Part shown: in pieces, positions 17,156 to 26,073 of the stretch
Position numbering within the stretch: position 1 is the first letter of the stretch
Layout of the letters: every line of letters starts with the position of its first letter
Assembly: GCA_013003425.1 (NCBI GenBank)
Contig: JABDJB010000043.1
Location: 1-60,517, forward strand
Length of the DNA stretch: 60,517 bases
Origin: Gammaproteobacteria bacterium
Lineage (GTDB): Bacteria > Pseudomonadota > Gammaproteobacteria > Steroidobacterales > JABDKV01
Direction of reading: 5' to 3'
Translations under genes and position numbers: made by a program
Notes under the pieces: generated by a model
Databases searched by the model: none
Told to the model about the DNA's origin: nothing
What the model saw: only the letters and a program-made list of their open reading frames with translations

Positions 17156-18685
17156 TCAATCCGCCGCAAATCCCCTGACTGTTTCCAGGGTGTCGGCCTG
17201 CACCGCATTCTTGTCGTCGCGATAACGCCGCACGCGGGCAAACCGCAGCGCCACGCCACCCGGGTACTGATGGCTTTTCTGCACGTCGTTAAAAGCAATT
17301 TCGACGACCAGTTCCGGCCGCACATGGACAACATGACCCTCGCGGCCGGTCTCCAGCTCGAGTAACTTGTCTGTCTGCCACGCGAGCAGCTCGTCGGTCA
17401 GACCTTTGAATGTCTTGCCGAGCATCACAAAGCCATCGTTATCGCGCGCTCCAAGATGCAGGTTACTCAGCCAGCCCTTGCGGCGCCCGCTGCCCCATTC
17501 GGCGGCCAGAACGACCAGGTCGAGCGTATGCACCGGCTTGATCTTGAGCCAGGCTGCGCCGCGGTTGCCGGCTTCATACGGCGCATCGAGGGATTTCGCC
17601 ATGATTCCCTCGTGCCCGGCTGCCAGCGCGCTGCGCATGAATGCTTCTGCTTCGTCAGCGTCGGCGGTAAAGATACGCGGGATCATCATTTCGTCCGGCA
17701 ACAGCGCTGCCATGGTCTCGAAACGCTGCTGTGCCGGTGCGTCAATGTAATCGGTACCGCTGGCATGCAGGCAGTCAAAGAAAAAAGCTGTCAGCGGAAC
17801 AGACTCCTGCATGGTTGCTACATCGTGGCGCCGGCCGAATCGTTTCATCGTGACCTGGAAAGGCCGCGGACGGCCGTCGCCCGACAATGCCAGAACTTCA
17901 CCGTCGAGAATCAGTTCGGCGGGCTCCAGATTCTTCACCGCATCGACAATTTCCGGTAGTCGCTCCGTGACGTCATTCAGCTGGCGGGTAAAAATACGCA
18001 CATCGTCCGGGCTTTTGTGTACCTGGATACGCGCACCGTCGAGCTTGAACTCGAATGCCGCGAACTCCAGCCTGCCAAGGGCGTCCTCGACGGTGGCGGC
18101 CGGCTGGGCAAGCATTGCGTTTACGGCAGTTCCGACTCGCAATTGAAAGCAGGCGAGGCCCTGTTCGCCATCGGTGAGGGCCACGCCGGCGACAGCCGGC
18201 AGGTCACCTGACAGCATGACCGCGCGGCGCACCGGTGTGGCCTCGATACCGGCCGCCGCGGCGATGGCGTCGACCATCAGCCCTTCCAGCGCTCCCTGGC
18301 GCAGGTCTCCGAGGAACAGCCGCATCAGGAAACCCTGTTCCTGCCGGGTTGCCGCACGCATCAGTTCGGCCAGCAGCTCCCGCTTATGTTGCAGCGATCC
18401 TGGCCCGGCAAGGGCTGCGAGTTTCTCTATGTAGCGATTGACTGCGGTCATGCTCAGGGATGGTTCGCCGGCTGGCGGCTCATCCATAACATCGCGAAGA
18501 ATGCTGGGTCCGAGGCCGATACGTCCCTGCAGCAATTCGCCGGCCAGCCAGGCAGTCAGCACCTGCAGGTTAGCGGGGCTGCATTCAGCGAGACAGCTGC
18601 GCAGCGCTTCGACTTTCTTCTTGCGGCTGCGTGTGGCGGCCACACTGCTGGATGTTTCCGCGACGGTTTTTAGCGACAGCGACAC
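17156..18685 (-). CDS. ATP-dependent DNA ligase, actinobacterial LigB-like
   Basis: A 509-residue ATP-dependent DNA ligase. An N-terminal helical domain (DNA_ligase_A_N) is followed by the adenylation domain with the nucleophile Lys in FKLDGARIQVHK, then FFFDCLHASGTD, AGHEGIMAKS and WLKIKPVHTLDLVVLAAEWG. The OB-fold part contains RKGWLSNLHLGARD and VEIAFNDVQKSHQYPGG. From memory, sequence and length match Mycobacterium tuberculosis LigB more closely than the ligases linked to the proteobacterial LHR/exonuclease cluster, and none of those partners is nearby. It starts at GTG 18685, with the divergent small gene starting 38 bases away. It is probably an accessory repair ligase beside NAD-dependent LigA. 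Confidence 0.9.
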   Translation of the reverse strand: MSLSLKTVAETSSSVAATRSRKKKVEALRSCLAECSPANLQVLTAWLAGELLQGRIGLGPSILRDVMDEPPAGEPSLSMTAVNRYIEKLAALAGPGSLQHKRELLAELMRAATRQEQGFLMRLFLGDLRQGALEGLMVDAIAAAAGIEATPVRRAVMLSGDLPAVAGVALTDGEQGLACFQLRVGTAVNAMLAQPAATVEDALGRLEFAAFEFKLDGARIQVHKSPDDVRIFTRQLNDVTERLPEIVDAVKNLEPAELILDGEVLALSGDGRPRPFQVTMKRFGRRHDVATMQESVPLTAFFFDCLHASGTDYIDAPAQQRFETMAALLPDEMMIPRIFTADADEAEAFMRSALAAGHEGIMAKSLDAPYEAGNRGAAWLKIKPVHTLDLVVLAAEWGSGRRKGWLSNLHLGARDNDGFVMLGKTFKGLTDELLAWQTDKLLELETGREGHVVHVRPELVVEIAFNDVQKSHQYPGGVALRFARVRRYRDDKNAVQADTLETVRGFAAD

Positions 18686-18701
18686 TGCGTCAGCTTATAA
18701 T
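18673..18701 (+). promoter_or_regulatory. Candidate sigma70 promoter for the small protein gene at 18724
   Basis: A perfect TATAAT lies at 18696-18701. GCGACA at 18673-18678, 17 bases upstream, matches the -35 consensus at four of six positions. The -35 lies inside the start of the divergent ligase gene. The expected start of transcription is about 16 bases before the ATG at 18724, just ahead of its AGGAAGG. Confidence 0.45.
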
Positions 18702-18723
18702 AGGAGTGCAGGAAGGTGTTTCG

Positions 18724-18963
18724 ATGAACCATGAAAAAAGATCAGTCGAGCATTATCGTGACTACCAGCTTATCAGCGTAGTCGAATCACAGCCGGAAGG
18801 GTGGGTATACACCATTCATGTCGTGGAGCATGACGGCGATACCGATCACCTGCGCTGTGAAGAAAGCTCCGCCGGGCATTACGGCAGCGACATCGAGGCG
18901 TTGCACGCTGCCCGCGAGCGGGGTCACGAACTGGTCGATGCACTGGCAGCACAGGTCAGCTGA
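18724..18963 (+). CDS. Small conserved-looking protein of unknown function
   Basis: A 79-residue soluble protein, rich in His, Glu and Asp (EKRSVEHYRDYQLISVVESQ, then the end GHELVDALAAQV). There is no signal peptide, membrane helix or known motif. It is probably real: AGGAAGG at 18710-18716 is well spaced before the ATG, a good -10 box lies upstream, and it exactly fills the space between the ligase and the zincin-like gene. Its stop abuts the stop of the convergent gene at 18964. I do not recognise the family. Confidence 0.65.
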   Translation: MNHEKRSVEHYRDYQLISVVESQPEGWVYTIHVVEHDGDTDHLRCEESSAGHYGSDIEALHAARERGHELVDALAAQVS

Positions 18964-19467
18964 TCACAGCCCGGTGCCGCGCACCAGCTGTTTGAACAGG
19001 CTGGACTCGCGTTTGTAAAACCCTTCGGTGTGAAAAGAGTCTTCCAGTTCCAGCAGCTGGATGTCGAGGTGATGATTCAGTTCGTGCAGCAGCGTGCGCA
19101 GGTAGGTGCGGAATGCCACCACGCGGCGCAGTTGTGCAGTTCGCATCCAGACTTCGATCGCCGCCAGTCGGCGCCCCTCCGGGGGCGTGTACAGCCCGTG
19201 TAATTCGCCCCAGTCGTCGGTCGGCCGCACCGACCTGACCCGCAGCTTGACCCTTGGCACATCAAGCTCGTGGCACAGCGCATCGAGCAGCGCCCGGCTG
19301 GTGCGCTCGACCTGGATGCGGTCAGCACTATCGAGGGCAGAGGAGACATGGTGGACCAGTGAGCGCAGACGATCCGGCCGCTTCAGCCGCAGTGCCGCGA
19401 CCTCGTCACTGGCATCGTAAATACGGCGCTGCTTCTTGTTCAGCTTGCGGTAATAGGCAAAACGCAT
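18964..19467 (-). CDS. Zincin-like putative metallopeptidase
   Basis: A 167-residue soluble protein with an HExxH zinc site in LLHELNHHLDIQ, followed by the conserved-looking tail SFHTEGFYKRESSLFKQL, whose His or Glu could be the third ligand. The N-terminus is basic (MRFAYYRKLNKKQRRIYDAS). The start at 19467 is preferred to the frame start at 19488 for this reason. The fold and substrate are not assigned. The arrangement recalls small SprT-like or other minimal gluzincins, but the SprT HxxxH form is not matched. Stand-alone gene, divergent from PrsT. Confidence 0.6.
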   Translation of the reverse strand: MRFAYYRKLNKKQRRIYDASDEVAALRLKRPDRLRSLVHHVSSALDSADRIQVERTSRALLDALCHELDVPRVKLRVRSVRPTDDWGELHGLYTPPEGRRLAAIEVWMRTAQLRRVVAFRTYLRTLLHELNHHLDIQLLELEDSFHTEGFYKRESSLFKQLVRGTGL

Positions 19468-19605
19468 AGATTGCGGGCATCCGGCCACCGGGCCTGGGTT
19501 ACGGTCTTATGTCACCTGCCGGGGCTGCAGTACTGCCCGGGCTGTTACGGAATGCTACTATTTCCGGCCTCATTTTCAGAATGAAACACCGATCGCGGGG
19601 GATCT

Positions 19606-22600
19606 ATGGTGAATTCAAAGGGTATCCGTTGGCCAGGGGTCTTGTTGACCGTTGTGCTTGTCACCTGCATAACGGCCTGCGCAGACGATGCCACCCGGCT
19701 GCAGCGCGCGAAGGAGCAACTCGCCGAGTCGAATTACCGGGCCGCGACCATTGACCTGAAAAATATCCTGCAGGGGAATCCGGAGCACACCGAGGCGCGC
19801 GTACTGCTGGGTGAAATCGCTCTGCGCAACGGCGACACTGCCGGTGCCATCAAGGAGTTCCGGCGTGCACGTGAAGCCGGAGCCAGCCCTGATATCTACG
19901 CGGTAAACCTGGCACGGGCGCTGTTGCGCGAAGGCCGTCACCAGGAAGTGATAAGCCTGAATCCCGAGTTGCTGACAGATGAGCAGAACAGGGCTGCCCT
20001 GCTGGCCATGCGTGGCACGGCCAGGCTGGCGCAGGAAGACACCGCAGCAGCGCAACAGGACTTCTCGGCAGCGCTGGCGCTGGTACCGGACCAAACCGAT
20101 GCATTGATAGGGCAGGCGCGCCTGGCACAGGCCAGCGGTGATGCTGCTGCGGCACGCGCCAGCCTGGAAAAAATGGTCGCGACGGGCGCAAATAACCACG
20201 AGGGCATGGCCGCGCTGGCGCAATTAAACTTCGATGAAGGGAATTACGAACAGGCCGAGCAGAATCTGCGTACGGCGCTGCAGGCTATCGAGGGTACGCG
20301 CCTGGCGCACGAGCGCATGATGTACACCGGCGCCCTGATCGACGTGTTGCTGGCCCAAAGGAAGGCAACCGAGGCGCAGGCTGTCGGCAGCAATATGATA
20401 AAGATGACATCCGAGCATCCGATTGCATTGTTGCAGGCCGGCCGGGCCGACATGGCTGCCAAGAATTACGATGGCGCAATCGAGAAGGCCGAACGCATCG
20501 TTCTGTCGCTGCCGCGGGCTATACCGCCGCGCATACTGCTTGCCGGGGCCGCAATGGCGCAAGGCAATCGCACTCTTGCCGCCACACACCTGCAGGCGGT
20601 GGTAAACATCAATCCTGATAACGAAGCTGCACGCAAGCTGCTGGCGCAGGTACGCATGCAGATGGGCGATCCCGAGGAAGCGCTTGCGGTGCTCGAGCCG
20701 ATGATGGCAGGGGGTACAACCGACCCACAGATCCTTGCAATGGCCGGATCCGCATCGATCCGCAGCGGTGACGTCGCCAGCGGTATCGAGCTGGTGGAGA
20801 AAGGCATGGTCAGCAGTAGCGGCAATCCGGCGTTCGCGCTGCAGGCTGCTGTCGATTTCCTGTCCGCCGGTGAACTCGATCGCGCCATCGGGGTGCTGGA
20901 GTCAATACCCGAGAGCGAGCAGTTCGGCCAGCGTGAGTTGCTGCTGGTCCTGGCCCTGACGAGAAAAGGGGAAGTTGAAAAAGCGCGGGCAATGGCGCAG
21001 GAAATTGTCGACGCCAATCCTGATCGTTCGACGTCGCATCGATTGATGGGCGGCTTTCACCTGGCAGTCAATGAGTTCGACCAGGCGCGTGCAGCGTTCG
21101 AGCGTGCACTGGAAATTGACCCGGATGATGTACCGGCAATTCTGAACCTGGGACGCCTCGACGTGAACCAGGGCAACCCGGAAGCTGCCGAAGCGCGTTT
21201 TCGCTCGCTGCTCGAACGCAAGCCGGGCGACCTGGTTGCCCTGACTGTACTGGCGGAACTGGCAGAAAAGCGCGGTGATCTTGCGGCGGGCGTAGAGCTT
21301 CTGGAGCAAGCGCGCGTCGCGAACCCGGAGGCAATACAACCATTGCTGGTGCTGGGTAACTACTATCATCGTGCCGGTGACACAGAGAAAGCTGTGGAGC
21401 TGGCGGAACAGGCGGTGCGTGTCGCGCCGGACAACGCTCGCTCTCAGGTCCTGCTGGGAACCGTGCTGTTGAAAGACAAGCAGAATGAGCAGGCGATAGT
21501 TGCGCTACAGCGTGGCATCGAAATCAACCCGGATTACGGCATGGCGCATTTCTTCCTGGGCCAGGCACAGATAGCAACGGGGCGTGCCGAGGCCGGCTAC
21601 GCGTCATTGCAACGTGCAGCCGAGCTCGAGACGAACGATTTTCGTCCACTGGCAGCACTGGTCGCTGCCGATACGAAGCGCGGCGACTATCGTAAGGCAC
21701 TGGCCAACGCAGACCTGATGATCGAGCAACACCCGGGCCGTGCGGAGCCGTTCCTGCTCAAGGCAGACGTGGAAGTCTCACGCAAGGATCTGCCGGCGGC
21801 GCTGGAATTGCTGGAGAACGCAGTGGCTATCAAGCCAAGTCGGGACCTGGCGTCGAAGCGTTTCACCATCATGCATCAGCTTGGAAGACCCGAGCCATGG
21901 CGGGTGCTGGCCGATTGGGTTGACGCCAACCCCGATGATGCCGCTGGCCGTGAGTTGCTGGCAAAGGCATACCTCAGTGCCGGCATGACGGACAAGGCGA
22001 TCGATAATTTCGAGCAGGTAATGGTCGATATGCCGAATGCAGATGTCGCTGCAACGCTGGCAATGGCATATGCGGAGGAGAAAAATCTCGATGCGGCAGC
22101 AAAGTGGCTGGAAGAAGGAATCAGCCTCGAGCCCGACAACATGCCAATCCGCGTTGCGCTGGCCCGTCTAGAACTTAATCGCGGTAACGAGAATGCGGCA
22201 GCTACGCTGATGCGCGAGCTGCGCAAGGACTTTCCGGATGCAGCCGAGCCCTATGTAATCGAGGGCGAGGTGTTGATGGCGCAGGGTGACTACAATGGCG
22301 CGATTGCCGCGTACGACAAGGCTGCTGATATTTCGCCGTCGGCATCAGCGGCGTTACGCCAGTACCAGGCACAACGCAAGGCGGGTCGTGACGAAGCTTA
22401 CCGCTCGCTGGAGGAGTGGGCAGAAAAAGAACCAGGCAACATGCGTGTCTCGTTGGCTCTCGGTATGGACTACTCAGCGCGGGACTGGAACGATGAAGCA
22501 GTGGCCGCTTACCGGCGTGTGCTGGAAGCTGATCCCGATAATCTCATCGCCCTGAACAATCTCGCCTGGGTATACGATGCGCGCGGTGGCGACCAGGACG

Positions 22601-22902
22601 CCGAACGAGCGCTGAACGCAGCGACGCGGGCTTACAAGCAACGTCCCGGGGTAGCGGCCATCGCCGACACCTACGGCTGGTTCCTGCTGCGCGCAGGTCG
22701 TGGTGCCGAAGCGCTGGAGGTGCTGGAAAAAGCAGCTGCATCGGGTAGTGACCCGGAGATCAACTATCACCTGGCCGCGGCGCTGGACGACCAGGGCCGT
22801 ACCGCGGACGCCGTGGCACTGCTCGACCGGGTGCTGGCGGACAACGCTGAATTCAGCAGCCGCGCCGAGGCGGAAGTGTTACGCCGGCGTCTTTCGCCCT
22901 AG
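19606..22902 (+). CDS. prsT: PEP-CTERM system TPR-repeat lipoprotein PrsT-like
   Basis: A 1098-residue lipoprotein with lipobox ITAC after MVNSKGIRWPGVLLTVVLVT. The rest is a long chain of tetratricopeptide repeats (YRAATIDLKNILQGNPEHTE near the start). It fits PrsT of the exosortase/EPS gene cluster: TPR protein of this size, same lipoprotein start and first repeat. PrsT is thought to act in the periplasm in export or assembly of polysaccharide or PEP-CTERM proteins. No exosortase, prsR/prsK or glycan genes are next to it, so it may be an orphan paralogue. The stop overlaps that of the convergent lipoprotein gene (CTAG). Confidence 0.75.
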   Translation: MVNSKGIRWPGVLLTVVLVTCITACADDATRLQRAKEQLAESNYRAATIDLKNILQGNPEHTEARVLLGEIALRNGDTAGAIKEFRRAREAGASPDIYAVNLARALLREGRHQEVISLNPELLTDEQNRAALLAMRGTARLAQEDTAAAQQDFSAALALVPDQTDALIGQARLAQASGDAAAARASLEKMVATGANNHEGMAALAQLNFDEGNYEQAEQNLRTALQAIEGTRLAHERMMYTGALIDVLLAQRKATEAQAVGSNMIKMTSEHPIALLQAGRADMAAKNYDGAIEKAERIVLSLPRAIPPRILLAGAAMAQGNRTLAATHLQAVVNINPDNEAARKLLAQVRMQMGDPEEALAVLEPMMAGGTTDPQILAMAGSASIRSGDVASGIELVEKGMVSSSGNPAFALQAAVDFLSAGELDRAIGVLESIPESEQFGQRELLLVLALTRKGEVEKARAMAQEIVDANPDRSTSHRLMGGFHLAVNEFDQARAAFERALEIDPDDVPAILNLGRLDVNQGNPEAAEARFRSLLERKPGDLVALTVLAELAEKRGDLAAGVELLEQARVANPEAIQPLLVLGNYYHRAGDTEKAVELAEQAVRVAPDNARSQVLLGTVLLKDKQNEQAIVALQRGIEINPDYGMAHFFLGQAQIATGRAEAGYASLQRAAELETNDFRPLAALVAADTKRGDYRKALANADLMIEQHPGRAEPFLLKADVEVSRKDLPAALELLENAVAIKPSRDLASKRFTIMHQLGRPEPWRVLADWVDANPDDAAGRELLAKAYLSAGMTDKAIDNFEQVMVDMPNADVAATLAMAYAEEKNLDAAAKWLEEGISLEPDNMPIRVALARLELNRGNENAAATLMRELRKDFPDAAEPYVIEGEVLMAQGDYNGAIAAYDKAADISPSASAALRQYQAQRKAGRDEAYRSLEEWAEKEPGNMRVSLALGMDYSARDWNDEAVAAYRRVLEADPDNLIALNNLAWVYDARGGDQDAERALNAATRAYKQRPGVAAIADTYGWFLLRAGRGAEALEVLEKAAASGSDPEINYHLAAALDDQGRTADAVALLDRVLADNAEFSSRAEAEVLRRRLSP

Positions 22903-24665
22903 GGAGAATTGATCAACCGGATTGCCGATTTGAACTGATTGAGCGGGTCGCTGATCGATTCGGCAACGACGCCCGGAATCTCGACCGGGGTAACGACCGG
23001 TTGCGCCAGGTCAATGACAGCTATCGGTGCGGCGTCCGGGCTTCCGGTGGATCCCTGCACCACGGCATAGAAGCCGTCGGAAACAAGGTTGGCGGCTGCA
23101 AACGGCAGGTCTACTGTCGACAGCTCTTCGCTTTCCAGTTGCAGCCAGGCCAGGCCCGTGAGGGCATCGCCTTGCGGCACCAGGTAGAGCCAGCGTAACT
23201 GGTCAGTGCTGAATACCGACGGCGGCACACGTGTAGTCATTCCTGCTGTGTAAGCCTGGTAGCTGCTTACCGTGTCGCTCAGGTCTGCCGCGACCGGGTC
23301 GTCACCGGACAAATCAAGCGAGACAACACGAAACCCGCTGTCGCCATCCACCGAGTAAATGATTTGCGAACCGGTGTTGGCAACGTCGAGGTTCCACAAC
23401 CCGTCACTGGCATCTTCGGCTGTTGCCAGCACCGCAGCCGCGGAAGGCAGAAGATAGGGCACACGCACAATCTGGAAAAGTTCCTCGCTGGCCGGACAGG
23501 CAGCAAGTACCAGGCTGCCGCCGGGCTCAGAACCGTGATACGAAATCACCGACACCGGGGCTGCCAGGATGCCGGATGCTTCGATCAGGTCGGCAGCCGC
23601 GTCAGTAGAGTTCAGCAGCGAGTAAAATGGCGCTGAGTACACCTGCGGTGGTGGTGCGGTACACGAATAGGCGCCGGATGGTACCGGATCGGAATCATCG
23701 ATTGTAAGCCACAGCATGCTGCCGAGACCCGTCAACAGCCGGGTAAATGGCAGGCCCAGGGTGCCTGGCTCATCAAGCACAGCCTGCGGCGATCCGGCCG
23801 GCAGCGCAACGGTGTAGATTGCGCCGCGTTCATCGGCATCGCTGCCCAGCGTGCCGGCAATCGCTGCAGTGTTGCTCTGCGCGGCGAAGAATTGCGGCGA
23901 CAAAGTACTGTCTTCTGTGAGCCCGGTGTCGAATTCGGTAATTCGGCCGTCAATGATGTTGATTGCAATGAGGTAGCGGTTTGCCAGCGAGACCACTGCA
24001 ATATCGCCTGAATCAGAAACAACCAGCCCGCCGTCGGGCGCACCGCTGGTGGTGTCGATGGTGAACTCGCTTGCGATCTCCGCCGGCGTGTCAAATGCGA
24101 TGCCGAGCACGCGGGCCACGCCGTCAGAATCATCGGTCAACACCAGGACCTGCTGCTGTAATTCGCTTATCTCCCAGGCGAGGATATCCTGTTCCGCCGG
24201 GACCGCCTGGGTGAGGTCGATCAGCGTCGCCGGATCGCGCGAGTCGATCGTGTAAATACTCAGTACGCCACCGTTTTCGGTGCTGAACACCGCACGCGAG
24301 TGTCGCTTGGCGATCTCTAATGTAACGGTGGCTGTAGAGGTGTGGCCAACCAAATCGGTGATTTGATATACAAATTCGTCTTCGCCAATCAGATAAAGAG
24401 ACGGCGTGTAGGTCAGTATTCCGCTGTTATTTTCCAGCGTGCCGTTGACAGGTTCCTCGATGATGGTGATCTCGAGCGGGTCACCGTCAATATCGATGTC
24501 ATTCGCCAGGACATTAATCACGACGGTTGCGTTCTGCAGCAGGAGCACCGAGTCATCCATTGCCACCGGCGGTTCGTTTGGCAGCGACGGGTCGGGTATG
24601 TCATCGCAGCCGCTGGCCGCGATCAGGAACGCAATCATTGTTGTAACGAGCAGCAGCCGGTTCAT
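22899..24665 (-). CDS. Lipoprotein with Ig-like (VCBS/cadherin-type) domain, function unknown
   Basis: A 588-residue lipoprotein (lipobox AASGC). Residues 30-120 form one cadherin/VCBS-like tandem domain: PPVAMDDSVLLLQNATVVIN, NDIDIDGDPLEI and DEFVYQITDLVGHTSTATVT. The remaining 450 residues are beta-rich with no catalytic motif and resemble a degenerate propeller reporting repeated values (SIYTIDSRDPATLIDL and similar). It probably sits on the outer membrane or surface. It lies 13 bases beyond the start-side of the aminotransferase gene stop, which suggests co-transcription with that gene. Confidence 0.6.
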   Translation of the reverse strand: MNRLLLVTTMIAFLIAASGCDDIPDPSLPNEPPVAMDDSVLLLQNATVVINVLANDIDIDGDPLEITIIEEPVNGTLENNSGILTYTPSLYLIGEDEFVYQITDLVGHTSTATVTLEIAKRHSRAVFSTENGGVLSIYTIDSRDPATLIDLTQAVPAEQDILAWEISELQQQVLVLTDDSDGVARVLGIAFDTPAEIASEFTIDTTSGAPDGGLVVSDSGDIAVVSLANRYLIAINIIDGRITEFDTGLTEDSTLSPQFFAAQSNTAAIAGTLGSDADERGAIYTVALPAGSPQAVLDEPGTLGLPFTRLLTGLGSMLWLTIDDSDPVPSGAYSCTAPPPQVYSAPFYSLLNSTDAAADLIEASGILAAPVSVISYHGSEPGGSLVLAACPASEELFQIVRVPYLLPSAAAVLATAEDASDGLWNLDVANTGSQIIYSVDGDSGFRVVSLDLSGDDPVAADLSDTVSSYQAYTAGMTTRVPPSVFSTDQLRWLYLVPQGDALTGLAWLQLESEELSTVDLPFAAANLVSDGFYAVVQGSTGSPDAAPIAVIDLAQPVVTPVEIPGVVAESISDPLNQFKSAIRLINSP

Positions 24666-24678
24666 ACTTTACTCCGTA

Positions 24679-25938
24679 TCAGGCGGAACGCTTGCTGCGC
24701 TGTTCCGCGACAAGTTGTCCGAGGGCGTCGACCAGTGCGTCGATGTCATCGGCGGCGTTGTAATGTACCAATCCGACGCGCAAGACGCCGCCGGATTCCA
24801 GCAGGCCCAGTGCCTGGCACGGCTCTACGGCATAGCTGTGCCCGGACCAGGAAAAAATATTGTTGCGGCCAAGGTGGCTGGCTATAGCAGCCGGCCGTAT
24901 ACCGTCGAGTGTGAACGAAACCGTTGGCGTGCGCTCGTGTAATTGTCCGGCCGCGGTAATTCCATAAATACAAATGCCGTCAACTGCCTCCAGTCTCTCC
25001 AGTAGTTGCCCGCACAGGGCGGTTTCGTATTCGTGTATACCCTGCATTGCCGCGGCGAGACGCCTGCGCCGGTTGCCGCCGTCGGCAGCAAGACCCGCCA
25101 GGTAATCTATCGCAGCGGTTACACCGGCGATGGCCTCGTGGCTCTGGGTGCCGGTTTCGAAGCGGCCCGGCACGGTATCCGGTGCGGGTCGCAGCTTGTA
25201 GGAAAAAATGTCCTTCAGTAGCTGTTCGCGGCCCCAGAGTACGCCCTGGTGAGGCCCGAAAAACTTGTAGGGTGAACAGGCCAGAAAATCGCATCCCAGC
25301 TGCTGCACGTCAACGGGAAGGTGTGGCGCCGAATGCACCGCATCAACAAAAACCAGCGCGCCGAACTGGTGTGCTTTGCTGCACACATGGTTAATGTCAT
25401 TGATAGTGCCCAGCAGGTTGCTGGCATGGCCGACACAAACCAGCTTTGTGCGGTTCCCCACCAGGCTGTCGAAATGGGCGTAGTCGAGCCTGCCGCTGGC
25501 GGTATCCAGGCGCGTCTTTTTGATCACCAGGCCATGGTCCTGCGCCAGCAGCATCCACGGCGCAACGTTGGCATCATGATCCAGCTCGGTGACGATGATC
25601 TCGTCGCCTGCCTGCAGCTGCCGGCCGAGGCAGCGCGAAAGCTGAAACGTCAGAGTGGTCATGTTGGGACCGAACACGATTTCGTTGGGAGAGTCTGCAT
25701 TCAGCAGGTCTGCCATTGCTGCATGACCGGCTTCGTAGATTTCGCCGGCGGCCACCGAGCTGCCAAACGGCCCGCCGAGATTGGCGTTGGCGTCGCGCAG
25801 GCAACCGCTGACGGCGTCGATGACTGTTTGCGGTACCTGGGTGCCGGCGGGATTATCGAGGTACACCCGGCGGCGGCCGTTGTCGCTCAGGCCCAGGGCC
25901 GGGAACTGTTCGCGGATCGTGGCAATATCTGGTGGCAT
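24679..25938 (-). CDS. Class V aminotransferase-fold PLP enzyme (VC1184-type), lacking the desulfurase Cys
   Basis: A 419-residue PLP enzyme of the SufS/NifS fold. Substrate and PLP elements are visible: FGPNMTTLTFQLSR, DAVHSAPHLPVDVQ and the Schiff-base Lys in CSPYKFFGPHQGVLWG. At the place where SufS-type desulfurases have the mobile Cys (RxGHHCA), this protein has FSWSGHSYA. It is thus unlikely to be a cysteine desulfurase and could be a lyase or aminotransferase. It resembles the VC1184 subfamily of 'cysteine desulfurase-like' proteins. It is divergent from the BNR-repeat gene and precedes the lipoprotein gene by 13 bases. Confidence 0.8.
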   Translation of the reverse strand: MPPDIATIREQFPALGLSDNGRRRVYLDNPAGTQVPQTVIDAVSGCLRDANANLGGPFGSSVAAGEIYEAGHAAMADLLNADSPNEIVFGPNMTTLTFQLSRCLGRQLQAGDEIIVTELDHDANVAPWMLLAQDHGLVIKKTRLDTASGRLDYAHFDSLVGNRTKLVCVGHASNLLGTINDINHVCSKAHQFGALVFVDAVHSAPHLPVDVQQLGCDFLACSPYKFFGPHQGVLWGREQLLKDIFSYKLRPAPDTVPGRFETGTQSHEAIAGVTAAIDYLAGLAADGGNRRRRLAAAMQGIHEYETALCGQLLERLEAVDGICIYGITAAGQLHERTPTVSFTLDGIRPAAIASHLGRNNIFSWSGHSYAVEPCQALGLLESGGVLRVGLVHYNAADDIDALVDALGQLVAEQRSKRSA

Positions 25939-26073
25939 GATTTGTCAGTGTTCTGGCGGGCTGCATAGGATAACCCGGCCGGCGCCGATTTGTGCACTGC
26001 GGCTGCGATTGCCGTGGTATCCCGCACGGTCTACCCTTGGCCGCCACAAATCACAACATCCCACGGGATCAAT

